64,000 nt of DNA from positions 62,001-126,000 of the forward strand of contig NZ_KB893772.1 of NCBI RefSeq assembly GCF_000374165.1. The letters are read 5' to 3'. Source of the stretch: Parafrankia elaeagni (GTDB lineage Bacteria > Actinomycetota > Actinomycetes > Frankiales > Frankiaceae). Below the pieces are notes generated by a model. The model ran no database searches. It saw only the letters and a list, made by a program, of their open reading frames with translations, and was not told where the DNA came from. Shown piece by piece: positions 18,872 to 27,114 of this stretch (its first letter is position 1; every line of letters begins with the position of its first letter). Made by a program: the position numbers and the translations under genes.

Positions 18872-19681
18872 TCAGTGCGGTGATGGTCCACTTGCGAGGA
18901 TGTCCGGCCTGTCGGCCCGCCCGGCATCGTCGAAGCCCTCGGTGCTCGCGGAGCCGGCTGGGTGGGTCCGCGGCACGGGTGGGTTCCCGTCCGGTCCGCG
19001 TCGTGGCGCTTCCATCGAGCGGATGTCGATGAGGACGGCGGCGGCGAGGACGACCAGCATGGTGACGATGGCGGTGCCGACTCCGGCGAGGGGACCGGCG
19101 ATGAATCCGGCGTCGACGAAGGCGTCGGCCGTCAACTCGGCGGGTGAGCGCAGGACGTTGATCCCTGCGTTGATGCCGGTGGCCGCGCCGACACAGGCGC
19201 CGCCGGCGAGAGTGGCAGAAGTGCCGGGGTAGGCGTAGGTCATGCGTACCGCGCCGACCGCGCCTGCGCAGACACCGGCGACGATCCCGGTCGTGACAGC
19301 TCCGACGCCGAGACCGTGGGCTCCGACGCCGAGAAGGACCCCGGCCACGACACCGACCGCGCACGCGACGACGAGGACAGCGGGGCGTGGTCGGGCAAGG
19401 GCCTCGCGGGCGGCGGTGGCCCCCTGGGCGGTGAACCGGACCACTGACCGCGCCGGTCGTTCGCGTTCGTCCGGCGCTGCCGCGTCCCCCTGCTGGGATC
19501 TCGACAGCCAGCCGGCAGCGCCCAGCCGGCCCAGGACCGACTGGGCCGCGCCGGTTGGGAGCCCGGACTTCCTGACGAGGTCGGCCAGGTCATGGGTCGC
19601 GAGAGGGTCGCGCAGCATCGGCCGGAGAACCATCGTGGTAGTCAGGGTTATCCGCGGCTTCGCCTGCTGATGTTGTTCCAC
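18872..19681 (-). CDS. Winged-helix regulator fused to a membrane domain
   Basis: 269 residues. Residues 10-80 form a PadR/MarR-like winged helix (LRPMLRDPLATHDLADLVRK then SGLPTGAAQSVLGRLGAAGW). From about residue 97 there are four hydrophobic segments, including VLVVACAVGVVAGVLLGVGA and TAIVTMLVVLAAAVLIDIRS. Similar N-terminal halves occur in soluble regulators, but the membrane half is unusual and suggests a membrane-tethered transcription factor. No neighbour is obviously co-regulated. The ATG start at 19681 is plausible. Confidence 0.6.
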   Translation of the reverse strand: MEQHQQAKPRITLTTTMVLRPMLRDPLATHDLADLVRKSGLPTGAAQSVLGRLGAAGWLSRSQQGDAAAPDERERPARSVVRFTAQGATAAREALARPRPAVLVVACAVGVVAGVLLGVGAHGLGVGAVTTGIVAGVCAGAVGAVRMTYAYPGTSATLAGGACVGAATGINAGINVLRSPAELTADAFVDAGFIAGPLAGVGTAIVTMLVVLAAAVLIDIRSMEAPRRGPDGNPPVPRTHPAGSASTEGFDDAGRADRPDILASGPSPH

Positions 19682-19706
19682 GCGGACGACCGTACTGATA
19701 CGACCG

Positions 19707-20096
19707 TTACCGAGCCGGCCCGTCGGGTCCGGGGCGGGCGAACTCGGGCTGGTCGAGCAGTCTCAGCCAGCTTCCGTCGGGTTGGCGGCGGGCGACCTGA
19801 GCCCGAGCTCCGGTCCCGTCGGCCGGCGGGGTCGAGGTGAGGGCGATATCGCCGCTGACCAGGGTCGGCAGCGGCGGCTCCGGCTCGAAGTGAGGACGGC
19901 CCGCCAACACCTTCTCCCACAGCGCGCGGATGGCCTCCCGGCCCACTGTCTGGGCGCCCGGCGGGTAGGCCAGCACCGCGTCGGGTTCGTACAGCGCGGC
20001 GACCCCGGCCGCGTCACCGGCATTGGACCGTTCGACGAACAGGCGGGTGATGTCCTCGGGACGCCTGGCCTTCTCGTACTGCTCGTAGTCCGGCAT
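19707..20096 (-). CDS. SnoaL-like/NTF2-fold protein
   Basis: 129 residues with the cone-fold pattern of SnoaL/DUF4440 proteins: DITRLFVERSNAGDAAGVAA, LYEPDAVLAYPPGAQTVGRE, AIRALWEKVLAGRP, then a last strand with WLRLLDQPEF. Members are small cyclases, isomerases or ligand-binding proteins. It is divergently transcribed from the LysR gene at 20198, whose product may regulate it across the roughly 100-base shared region. Confidence 0.75.
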   Translation of the reverse strand: MPDYEQYEKARRPEDITRLFVERSNAGDAAGVAALYEPDAVLAYPPGAQTVGREAIRALWEKVLAGRPHFEPEPPLPTLVSGDIALTSTPPADGTGARAQVARRQPDGSWLRLLDQPEFARPGPDGPAR

Positions 20097-20197
20097 GGGG
20101 ATCCTTCCAGGGGTCGGGTTCGGCCGCCTCCCACCCTGACCGCCACCCCGACCAGAAGTCCAACAGATAGATCTTCTGATAGCTAGAATTTTCGCTC

Positions 20198-21085
20198 ATG
20201 GAACTGCGTCAGTTGGAGTACTTCGTCGCGGTCACCGAGGAGCAGACCTTCACCCGGGCGGCCGAACGGGTACACATCAGCCAGTCCGGGGTCAGCGCCC
20301 AGATCCGCCAGCTCGAACGCGAGCTCGGCACCGACCTGTTCGACCGCTCGACCCGCACCGCCACCCTCACCACAGCCGGGAAAGCCGCGCTCGAACCCGC
20401 CCGCGCCGCACTCGCCGCCGCCGCGGCCCTCCGCCAGGCCGTCGACGCGGTCACCGGCCTCCTGCGTGGCCGGCTCACCGTCGCCATGGTCACCGGCTGC
20501 ACCGTCACCCCCCTGTTCGATGCCCTCGCCGCCTTCCACCAGGCCCATCCCGGAGTGGAGATCCTCCTGCTGGAGGGCGCATCCGACCAGCTCGTCCACC
20601 AGGTACGCGCCGGCCAGGCCGACCTGGCCCTCGTCGGATGCGCCACCACCACCCCTGACGGGCTGGAGGCACTGACAATCACTTGTGACCAGCTCGTGGC
20701 CGCTGTCCCGCCCGGCCACGCCCTCGCCCGGCAGCGGCACGTCACCCTGGCCGACCTCGCCGCCCATCCGATCGCCTGCATGCCACCGGGCACCGGCCTG
20801 CGCACCGTCTTCGACCAGGCCTGCGCGGCACACGGCGTGACACCGAGAATCACACTGCAGGCCAGCGCCGCCGACGCGATCGCCGACCTGGCCACCCGCG
20901 GGCTCGCCATCGGGATCCTCAGCACCTCGATGGCCGCCGCCTACCGCGACCGGCTCACCGCCCTGACCCTCGACGCCGGCACCCCCGCCCTGCTCGCCCT
21001 GATCTGGAAGAACACACCCAACCCCGCGGTACGAGAGTTCCTCACCCACAGCCGGGACGCCTTTTCAGCGCCCAGACCGGCGTAG
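20198..21085 (+). CDS. LysR-family transcriptional regulator
   Basis: 295 residues. The LysR helix-turn-helix is MELRQLEYFVAVTEEQTFTR, AAERVHISQSGVSAQIRQLE and RELGTDLFDRSTRTATLT. The effector-binding fold follows from about residue 90 (LTVAMVTGCTVTPLFDALAA; LALVGCATTTPDGLEAL). The AT-richer stretch just upstream (about 20161-20195) contains ATAGATCTTCTGATAGCTAG and probably holds the operator shared with the divergent SnoaL-like gene. Confidence 0.9.
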   Translation: MELRQLEYFVAVTEEQTFTRAAERVHISQSGVSAQIRQLERELGTDLFDRSTRTATLTTAGKAALEPARAALAAAAALRQAVDAVTGLLRGRLTVAMVTGCTVTPLFDALAAFHQAHPGVEILLLEGASDQLVHQVRAGQADLALVGCATTTPDGLEALTITCDQLVAAVPPGHALARQRHVTLADLAAHPIACMPPGTGLRTVFDQACAAHGVTPRITLQASAADAIADLATRGLAIGILSTSMAAAYRDRLTALTLDAGTPALLALIWKNTPNPAVREFLTHSRDAFSAPRPA

Positions 21086-21101
21086 AAGAGCATCGCTCGG
21101 G

Positions 21102-21203
21102 GTGGTGGAGTTCCGGTCGAACAACGACACCCGGCTGACGTACTTCCCCATCGGGGAGACGGTCCCGACCCACATCGGCGAAAGCGGCGCTGTTCACCGC
21201 TAG
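21102..21203 (+). pseudogene. Short unexplained coding fragment
   Basis: A 33-codon open frame with protein-like composition (VVEFRSNNDTRLTYFPIGET then VPTHIGESGAV) lies between the LysR gene and the MTHFR-like gene. It has no recognised family. In this neighbourhood of gene fragments it is probably a gene tail. Confidence 0.25.
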
Positions 21204-21235
21204 CCGCCGGCCGACGGAACGACTGTCGGATCAGG

Positions 21236-22051
21236 TCAGAGGAGTCCTTCGAGCTGGGCGGCGACGTGGCGGTAGCGGCTGACGGGGACAAGGTGGACGC
21301 CAGCGAACGCGGCGCTGTCGCGTAGGCGGAGGATCTGTTCGCAGGCGGCGTCGACTCCGGCGGCCTGGTCGCGTTCGACGCGTTCGACGAGGTCGGTGGG
21401 GATGTCGATGTCGGGGATCGCCGCGGCGAGGCGCCGGGCCATCCCGGCGCTGGCGAGGACCATCACGCCCGCGTAGACAGGCCGATCGATCGGGTGGGTG
21501 TCGCGCCAGCGCACAAGGGCGTCCACCGAGTAGCTGACCTGGACGAAGACGAAGTCGGCCGCGTGCTTCCAGGCGGGCAGCGGTCGCAGGCCCGCCGCCG
21601 TGCCGACGCGGAAGGCGGGCCGGCCCGCGTAGACCGGGTCGTCGGCGACCGCGCGAACCTCGTCGATCATGGCGCGTACGGTGAGGTCACCGGCCCGGTT
21701 CCCAGCGGTGGGCTTGTCGCCCTGGACGAAGAGGAACTCCTCGACGCCGTAGGCGGCGGCGGTGAGCAGGTCGCGGCGGAATCCAAGCAGGTTGCGGTCA
21801 CGGGAGTTCACGCAGGCGATGCTGCGCCCACCCATCGCCTGAACCTCATGGGCGACGGCGATGCTGGACACCGTCGCACGCCCCAGGTGATTGTCGGGAA
21901 TCAGGAAGGCGTCAGCGACCGGGGCAAGAACGCCGATCTGGTGGCGGGCGTGGGTGAGATCGGGCCGAGTCGGCGGTTCGATCTCACAGATCAGCTCGAA
22001 GCCGTTCGTCGAGGTTCCTCGGCCCGCCTTGCCGATCTCGTTCCGGGCCAC
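21236..22051 (-). CDS. Methylenetetrahydrofolate reductase-like protein (copy 1)
   Basis: 271 residues, GTG start. A MetF/MTHFR TIM-barrel pattern: FELICEIEPPTRPDLTHARH (catalytic-Glu strand), AFLIPDNHLGRATVSSIAVA, SIACVNSRDRNLLGFRRDLL, EEFLFVQGDKPTAGNR, FRVGTAAGLRPLP and ADFVFVQVSYSVDALVRW. It is shorter than E. coli MetF and lacks some FAD-site landmarks, as in the noncanonical actinobacterial MTHFRs. A near-identical paralogue lies at 23966-24772. Confidence 0.75.
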   Translation of the reverse strand: MARNEIGKAGRGTSTNGFELICEIEPPTRPDLTHARHQIGVLAPVADAFLIPDNHLGRATVSSIAVAHEVQAMGGRSIACVNSRDRNLLGFRRDLLTAAAYGVEEFLFVQGDKPTAGNRAGDLTVRAMIDEVRAVADDPVYAGRPAFRVGTAAGLRPLPAWKHAADFVFVQVSYSVDALVRWRDTHPIDRPVYAGVMVLASAGMARRLAAAIPDIDIPTDLVERVERDQAAGVDAACEQILRLRDSAAFAGVHLVPVSRYRHVAAQLEGLL

Positions 22052-22260
22052 TCTGCTCAGTCAATGCCGCCTCCACGTTCCCAGTGCGAGTCCGCCCCGA
22101 CAGTAGCCGCGCCGCCGCCGCCGACACAGCCGCCGCCGGCACGGCGCACCTGCGCTGACCGACCGGGGGTCCGCCCGCCTTCGCACACCACCACCACCCA
22201 CCAGTTCCGTATCGTTTCGATACGTCTCACTGTGAGAGTGAAACGGATACGGTCGTCCCC

Positions 22261-22286
22261 GCGCGCCCGTCCGCGGACGGGCGCGC
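22261..22286. repeat. 26-bp perfect palindrome
   Basis: GCGCGCCCGTCCG followed directly by its exact reverse complement. Possibly a terminator for the gene fragments around it, or a protein-binding site. Confidence 0.8.
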
Positions 22287-22387
22287 TCCCCCAGGCACCC
22301 TCACAGACCTGACGCCCGATAAGCCTCCCTTCTCGGGCGTTAGAAATCGGGGGAGTGACGGCTACCCACCGCTACCAGCCCTTGTTT

Positions 22388-22428
22388 CGTTTCATCGTTA
22401 CGTCGTCTTGATACGTAACGATGAAACG
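22388..22428. promoter_or_regulatory. Operator-like inverted repeat upstream of the GrpB remnant
   Basis: Arms CGTTTCATCGTTACGT and ACGTAACGATGAAACG (16 bases, perfect) are separated by 9 bases. The repeat includes the promoter-like TTGATACGTAACGATG. The shape and composition fit a TetR-family operator. Confidence 0.5.
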
Positions 22429-22475
22429 GAACGGGTGGATGGTGTCGCGGCGGGCGCGCCGACTGGGAACGTGGC

Positions 22476-22774
22476 GTGAGTACACCCGTCGTCATCGCCG
22501 ACTACGACCTCGGCATCGTCGGGCGGGACGCCTCACCAGCCCCGCCGCCGCGCCCGCGCACCACCTCTATGTCTGCGTGGCGGACAGCCCCGAACTGGCG
22601 CGCCATCTCGCCTTCCGTGACCATCTGCGTACGCATGCCGCCCAGGCCCGCGCCTACGCGGAGCTGAAACGAACCCTCGCCGCGCAGTTCCGTGACGACT
22701 GGGACGCCTACAGCCACGGCAAGACGACCTTCGTCGAGCACGCCCTCGCCGCACACCAGGCCTGCCGCCTGTGA
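22476..22774 (+). pseudogene. GrpB-family nucleotidyltransferase remnant
   Basis: A GTG at 22476 starts the GrpB-like opening VSTPVVIADYD. After about 11 residues the sequence jumps, with a frame change, to the GrpB C-terminal domain (HHLYVCVADSPELARHLAFR, DHLRTHAAQARAYAELKRTL, AAQFRDDWDAYSHGKTTFVE). The central nucleotidyltransferase part, including its metal-binding residues, is missing. Inactive. Confidence 0.65.
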
Positions 22775-22876
22775 AGGGATGTCGGTAGGAGGAAAGCCGG
22801 GATCCGTCCTCGATCCTCGATGACCGTGGCCGGGCCGGCATCTCCTATCGCCTGGTGCCAGCCGGACGGACGGGTC

Positions 22877-23609
22877 TCATGTCAGGTGCCGGGTGAGGAA
22901 CCGGGCCGCGGCGTCCCCCGCGAACTGCGGGACGCCGGTGTGCCCGCCCATATTGGGCGTGCAGCGTCTTCTCCTTGGAGCCGAAGGCGTCGAACAGGTC
23001 CAGGGCCAGCTGCCGGTCGTTTCCTTCGTCGTCCCACTGCAGCAGGACGTGCAGCGGAAGGGTGACCTGGCGGGCCTCCTCGAACATGGCGTGGGGCACG
23101 AAGCTCCCGGCGAACAGAACGGCGGCCGAGATGCGTGGCTCGACCACCGCCAGCCGGATGCCGATGGAGATCACCCCTCCCGCGTATCCGACGGGGCCGC
23201 CGATCCCGGGCAGCGAGAGGAGGGAGTCCAGGGCGGCCTGCCATTCCGGGACCGCCTTCTCGACCAGTGGGAGGACGAGCCGGTCGATGATCTCCTCGTC
23301 GACCGGCTCGCCGGCCTCCAGCGCCCGGTGCAGGTCGGCGCGGGCCTGCTCGGCGACGGCGGAACGGGGCCGGTCACCGCTTCCGGGGAGTTCGATGGTG
23401 GCCGCGGCGAAGCCGTCCGCCGCGGAGCGCTGGGCCCGGGCCACCAGTCGGGGGTACATCCTGTGCAGTCCGCCGGGGTGGCCGAGCAGGACCAGCGGGG
23501 CCGGTGCCGGTGCGGATGCGGGCGTCCACAGGATGCCGGGGATCTCGCCGAGGGTGAATGCGCGTTCGAGGACGCCGTCGTCGAGGCGCTGTTCAGAGGT
23601 GAATCGCAT
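22877..23609 (-). CDS. Alpha/beta hydrolase, one apparent frameshift near the 3' end
   Basis: About 243 residues. VLLGHPGGLHRMYPRLVARA and ATIELPGSGDRP mark the oxyanion region, and VGYAGGVISIGIRLAV is the nucleophile-elbow area, where the usual G-x-S-x-G Ser is replaced by Gly or shifted. LHVLLQWDDEGNDRQLALDL is the acid strand. One extra G at about 22955 (a GGG run) breaks the frame just before the catalytic His. Skipping it restores NMGGHTGVPQFAGDAAARFL and a stop at 22877; without correction the frame ends at 22845. Substrate unknown. Confidence 0.6.
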
Positions 23610-23965
23610 GGTCGTGCCTTTCGGGAGTGCTCGCGAACGGCGCTCCCGGACGACCTATCGCCCGACCGTGACCCCGGAGGGGAGCACCCATGTCGATACT
23701 GCGTTCACGGGTACCACCTCCTCGTTCTCTCGCACGGCCTCGGGCAAACTAGCAGCGGTCACCGTGTTCCGCCAACGGGTTTTCGCGCAGGCTCCGTGGC
23801 GCCGGATGCCCACGGGAGCCAACGGATCGCCACCGGCGCCGGGTCCAGTACAAGGTTCCATGGTCCGATGATCGCCCGCTACCGCTCCCTGACTGCCTGT
23901 ATTGGGGGGTTACGGCGCGCTGTCCGGCAGGGGTCCCAGGAGACCTGCGAGAAACGGCCCGGGGG
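23610..23965. other. Intergenic, no gene recognised
   Basis: 356 bases between the alpha/beta hydrolase start and the second MTHFR-like stop. Open frames here show no family signal. It may hold the hydrolase promoter near 23620-23760. Confidence 0.4.
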
Positions 23966-24772
23966 TTAGAGAAGGTCCTCAAGTCGGGTGGCGACCTGGC
24001 GGTAGCGGCTGACCGGAACGAGGTGCACACCGGCGAAGGCGCCGCTGTCGCGCAGCTGTAGTACCTGCTCGCAGGCCGCTTCGACCCCGGCAGCTCGGTC
24101 CCGTTCGACCGCGTGGACGAGGTCGTCGGGGATGTCGATGTCGGGGATGGTCGCGGCGAGGCGGCGGGCCATCCCGGCGCTCGCGAGGACCATCACGCCG
24201 GCGTAGACCGGCAGTTCGACCGGGTGGGCGTCGCGCCAGCGCAGCAGGGCGTCCACCGAGTAGCTGACCTGTACGAACAGGAAGTCGGCCGCTCGTTTCC
24301 ACGCGGGCAGTGGACGTAGGCCGGCCGCGGCGCCGACCCGGAACGCCGGCATGTCCGCGAAGACCGGATCCTCGCCGGCCGCGCGGGCCTCGTCCATCAT
24401 CGCGCGCACCGTCAGGTCGCTGGTCCGGTTCCCGGCGGTGGGTTTGTCGCCGTGGACGAACAGGAACTCCTCGACGCCGTAGGCCGCTGCGGTGAGCAGG
24501 TCGCGGCGGAAGCCGAGCAGGTTACGGTCGCGGGAGTTCACGCAGGCGATGCTGCGTCCGCCCATCGTCTGCACCTCGTGGGCGACGGCGATGCTCGACA
24601 CGGTCGCGCGTCCGATGTGGTTGTCGGGGATCAGGAACGCGTCGGTGACGGGGCTCAGGACACCGATCTGATGGCGGGCATGGGTCAGGTCCGGCCGGGT
24701 CGGCGGCTCGATCTCGCAGATCAGCTCGAAGCCGCGTGCCGGACGTTCGTGACCCGCCGTGGATTCCCGCAT
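23966..24772 (-). CDS. Methylenetetrahydrofolate reductase-like protein (copy 2)
   Basis: 268 residues from the ATG at 24772. It is colinear with copy 1 and differs mainly by conservative changes (for example IGRATV for LGRATV, and FVHGDKPTAGNR for FVQGDKPTAGNR). It is encoded 49 bases downstream of a TetR gene on the same strand and near an F420-type oxidoreductase, so it may be controlled by that TetR. The two copies are about 2 kb apart with decayed genes between them, suggesting a local duplication. Confidence 0.75.
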   Translation of the reverse strand: MRESTAGHERPARGFELICEIEPPTRPDLTHARHQIGVLSPVTDAFLIPDNHIGRATVSSIAVAHEVQTMGGRSIACVNSRDRNLLGFRRDLLTAAAYGVEEFLFVHGDKPTAGNRTSDLTVRAMMDEARAAGEDPVFADMPAFRVGAAAGLRPLPAWKRAADFLFVQVSYSVDALLRWRDAHPVELPVYAGVMVLASAGMARRLAATIPDIDIPDDLVHAVERDRAAGVEAACEQVLQLRDSGAFAGVHLVPVSRYRQVATRLEDLL

Positions 24773-24821
24773 CCGAACAGGATAGGACGCCACGATCCAC
24801 CGACGACTCGTGGGCGTGACG

Positions 24822-25418
24822 CTAGCGAACGGTGCCGTCTGCCCGTAGACCGTCGAGGGTGAGCGTGAGGAGCCGGTCGACGTGGAGGTCGACATCGACG
24901 GTGCCCGTGCTCTGCTCGCAGGCCCATGACAGGCCGCTGACCAGGGCGAACAGCTCGGGGGCGGCCAGGTCGGCGCGGATCACGCCGGCCTGCTGCGCAC
25001 CGGCGAGCAGGGTCGCTCCTGCCGCGCGCACGGCCGCGCAGGCGGCGTACAGCTCGGTGGAGGGGTCGCGCAGGGTCTGCAGGAGTGCGGCGGTGAGTCC
25101 CCGGTAGGCCCCGGTGAACTCGACGAACTCGCGGAGCCAGACGGTGAGCGCGACACCGGGCTCCGCGGTGGCCGCCAGTGCGTCGGCGCGCGCGCTGAGA
25201 CGTTCGAACCGGTCATGCAGAACGGCTTGCAGCAGGGCGTCCCGGGAGGGGAAGTGCCGGTAGAAGGTGCCGGTTCCCACCCCGGCCCGCCGGGCGATGT
25301 CCTCCAGGGACGCGCCGGTGCCGTGTTCGGCGAAGGCGAGGCGTGCCTGGGCGAGCAGCCGTTCGTAGTTCGCGCGGGCGTCGGCACGCAGGGGCCGTGC
25401 CCTGGTCGCACCGTCCAT
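24822..25418 (-). CDS. TetR-family transcriptional regulator
   Basis: 198 residues from the ATG at 25418. The TetR DNA-binding domain is LAQARLAFAEHGTGASLEDI, ARRAGVGTGTFYRHFPSRDA and LLQAVLHDRFERL. The C-terminal ligand domain is Ala/Leu-rich. Two matching palindromes lie between it and the divergent LLM oxidoreductase gene and are its likely operators. The MTHFR-like copy 2 follows in the same orientation. Confidence 0.88.
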   Translation of the reverse strand: MDGATRARPLRADARANYERLLAQARLAFAEHGTGASLEDIARRAGVGTGTFYRHFPSRDALLQAVLHDRFERLSARADALAATAEPGVALTVWLREFVEFTGAYRGLTAALLQTLRDPSTELYAACAAVRAAGATLLAGAQQAGVIRADLAAPELFALVSGLSWACEQSTGTVDVDLHVDRLLTLTLDGLRADGTVR

Positions 25419-25474
25419 CGCTGTTCCCTCCCCTGCCTGACGATCGGAGGCTACCCGCACCCCGCACACACATG

Positions 25475-25524
25475 CGGAGGCTTCCTCCGGTTAGGCTGTG
25501 CCCCCTTACAGGAGGCTGCCTCCG
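25475..25524. promoter_or_regulatory. Paired palindromic operators for the adjacent TetR
   Basis: Two copies of an nGGAGGCTnCCTCCG palindrome (CGGAGGCTTCCTCCG at 25475-25489 and AGGAGGCTGCCTCCG at 25510-25524) start 35 bases apart. They lie in the TetR/LLM divergent promoter region. A degenerate third half-site (CGGAGGCTACC) occurs near 25445. Confidence 0.65.
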
Positions 25525-25566
25525 CTTCTGGCGGGGCGATGCCGACGGCGACGGCGGGAGTAAGCG

Positions 25567-26475
25567 GTGGGGACGGTAGTGGAGACACGGAGCCGGCTGG
25601 GCAGGTTCGGGGTGTGGGTGGCCCCCTTCACCTTGCTGGAAACTCCGGTGGCGGTGCAGCGCAGCCAGTTCGCCCGGATCGAACGGCTCGGCTACGGCTC
25701 ACTGTGGAGCGGGGAGACGCCACCCGGTACGTCCACCGGCGGCCGGGAGGTGTTCACCCAGCACGGGCTGATGCTCGCTGCGACCGAACACATCGTCGTC
25801 GGCACGGGTATCGCGAACATCAGCAGCCGCGCGGCGGTCGCGATGCACACCGGCGCCGCGACGCTGGCCGAGGCGTATCCCGGCCGGTTCGTGCTCGGCC
25901 TCGGTGGCCATGCGGGCGAACGGCCCCTGACCCAGCTGCGGGAGTACCTCGACGCGATGGACCAGGCCGCGCAGCGCCTGACCCAGCTGCCGGCTCCCGC
26001 CTACCCGCGTGTTCTCGCCGCGCTCGGACCCCGCGCCCACCACCTCGCCGTCGACCGCGCCGACGGTGTCCACCCGTTCCTGCAACCGGTGGCCCATACG
26101 GCGGCGGCCCGCGCGGCCGTCGGGCCGGACCGTCTCGTCATCGCCCATCAGGCCGTCCTGCTCGACACCGACGCGGACACCGCCCGGTCGCGGCTGCGGG
26201 CCGTGCTCGCGATGGGCGCGGGCGCTCCGCTGTCGCCCTACACGGTGCACTACCTGCGGCTCGGCTACGGCGAGTCCGACGTGACCGGCCAGCGCAGCGA
26301 CCGGCTGGTCGACGACCTTCTCGCCTGGGGCGAAAGGGCGGACGTCGCGGCCCGGCTGACCGCCCAGCTCGACGCTGGCGCCGATCATGTGCTGGTGCAC
26401 CCGTTCGCGGCGGACCTTCCCGCGGCCGTCGACCAGCTCGAACAACTCGCTCCCCTGCTGTTCGACGCCGCCTGA
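25567..26475 (+). CDS. LLM-class F420-dependent oxidoreductase
   Basis: 302 residues, GTG start. A luciferase-like TIM barrel: IERLGYGSLWSGETP, ATEHIVVGTGIANISSRAAV, AMHTGAATLAEAYPGRFVLG and LGGHAGERPLTQLREYLDAM. A C-terminal module follows (DHVLVHPFAADLPAAVDQLE). These enzymes usually use F420H2 or FMN; in actinomycetes the family named for G-x-G-I-A-N is F420-linked. It is divergent from the TetR gene and probably repressed by it through the paired palindromes. Confidence 0.85.
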   Translation: MGTVVETRSRLGRFGVWVAPFTLLETPVAVQRSQFARIERLGYGSLWSGETPPGTSTGGREVFTQHGLMLAATEHIVVGTGIANISSRAAVAMHTGAATLAEAYPGRFVLGLGGHAGERPLTQLREYLDAMDQAAQRLTQLPAPAYPRVLAALGPRAHHLAVDRADGVHPFLQPVAHTAAARAAVGPDRLVIAHQAVLLDTDADTARSRLRAVLAMGAGAPLSPYTVHYLRLGYGESDVTGQRSDRLVDDLLAWGERADVAARLTAQLDAGADHVLVHPFAADLPAAVDQLEQLAPLLFDAA

Positions 26476-26477
26476 CG

Positions 26478-26611
26478 CTCAGCCTCCGGAAGCCGGCCGC
26501 GTGCAGCCAGCCGATCTGCTCACGCACACCGCTCGGCCGGTCGTGCTCGGCGTTGGTCGGGGTGACGGCGTCCCGAGGACCGTCGGGGACCACCACGTCA
26601 CCGTCGAACAC
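26478..26611 (-). pseudogene. Methyltransferase C-terminal fragment
   Basis: The minus strand reads DGDVVVPDGPRDAVTPTNAE then HDRPSGVREQIGWLHAAGF. The E-Q-x-G-W-L-x-A-A-G-F pattern is typical near the end of class I SAM methyltransferases. No SAM-binding part remains. It abuts the end of the LLM oxidoreductase gene. Confidence 0.35.
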
Positions 26612-26659
26612 GCTCTCGGCCGGGCATCAGGCCCGTCACGCGCCGGGACGGCGGGGGTG

Positions 26660-27060
26660 TCAGTCCCGGTCGGGGGTGTCGACGGGGATCCCGCTCTCCT
26701 TGGCCCAGACCAGGTACTCGGTGCGCCAGGTCGCCCAGCCGGCGAGCCGGATCCGCCCGTCGCCGCTGGTCTGGGCGGGTTCGGCGTAGCCGAACTCCTG
26801 GAAGAGCAGGGTGGTGAGATAGTGCGTGGCCGCGACCAGCCGCGGTCCGTCCTCGGCGAGATCATCGATGTCCGCCCGGCCGGTCGAGGACGGGAAGTGG
26901 CGTCGCGAGCACGGTGTCCATCCAGCGCAGGTCCCCGGTGGAGACAGGCACCGGCGCGACCGTCGCCGCCCGGCTGACGAGGAGCCCACCGGCACTGTTC
27001 GCCAGCGCCGCGACGTCCCGCGCCAGGGCGTCGCGGCCACGCTCCCGCGCCTCACCGTGC
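26660..27060 (-). pseudogene. Remnant of an AlbA_2/Schlafen-like ATP-binding protein
   Basis: One frame gives GRDALARDVAALANSAGGLL with VAPVPVSTGDLRWMDTVLAT, which resembles the AlbA_2 (Schlafen) pattern ARDVAALANSxGG. Another frame gives DIDDLAEDGPRLVAATHYLT, TLLFQEFGYAEPAQTSGDGR and WATWRTEYLVWAKESGIPVD to the stop at 26660. The two pieces meet with a frame change near 26870. The family call is tentative. Confidence 0.35.
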
Positions 27061-27114
27061 CGCGCGCGCCCGGCAAGATCAACGCGACGGCCGCACGCCC
27101 ACCGGCAATCGTCG

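Larger units (their letters stand above)
22052..22475. other. Non-coding stretch rich in inverted repeats
   Basis: No gene is seen. It holds four separate inverted repeats: an imperfect one at 22207-22252 containing GTATCGTTTCGATAC, a perfect 26-base palindrome at 22261-22286, a hairpin at about 22312-22341, and a 16-base-arm repeat at 22388-22428. The motif GTTTCATCGTTACGT resembles operators of TetR-type regulators, but no such regulator is adjacent. Confidence 0.6.
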
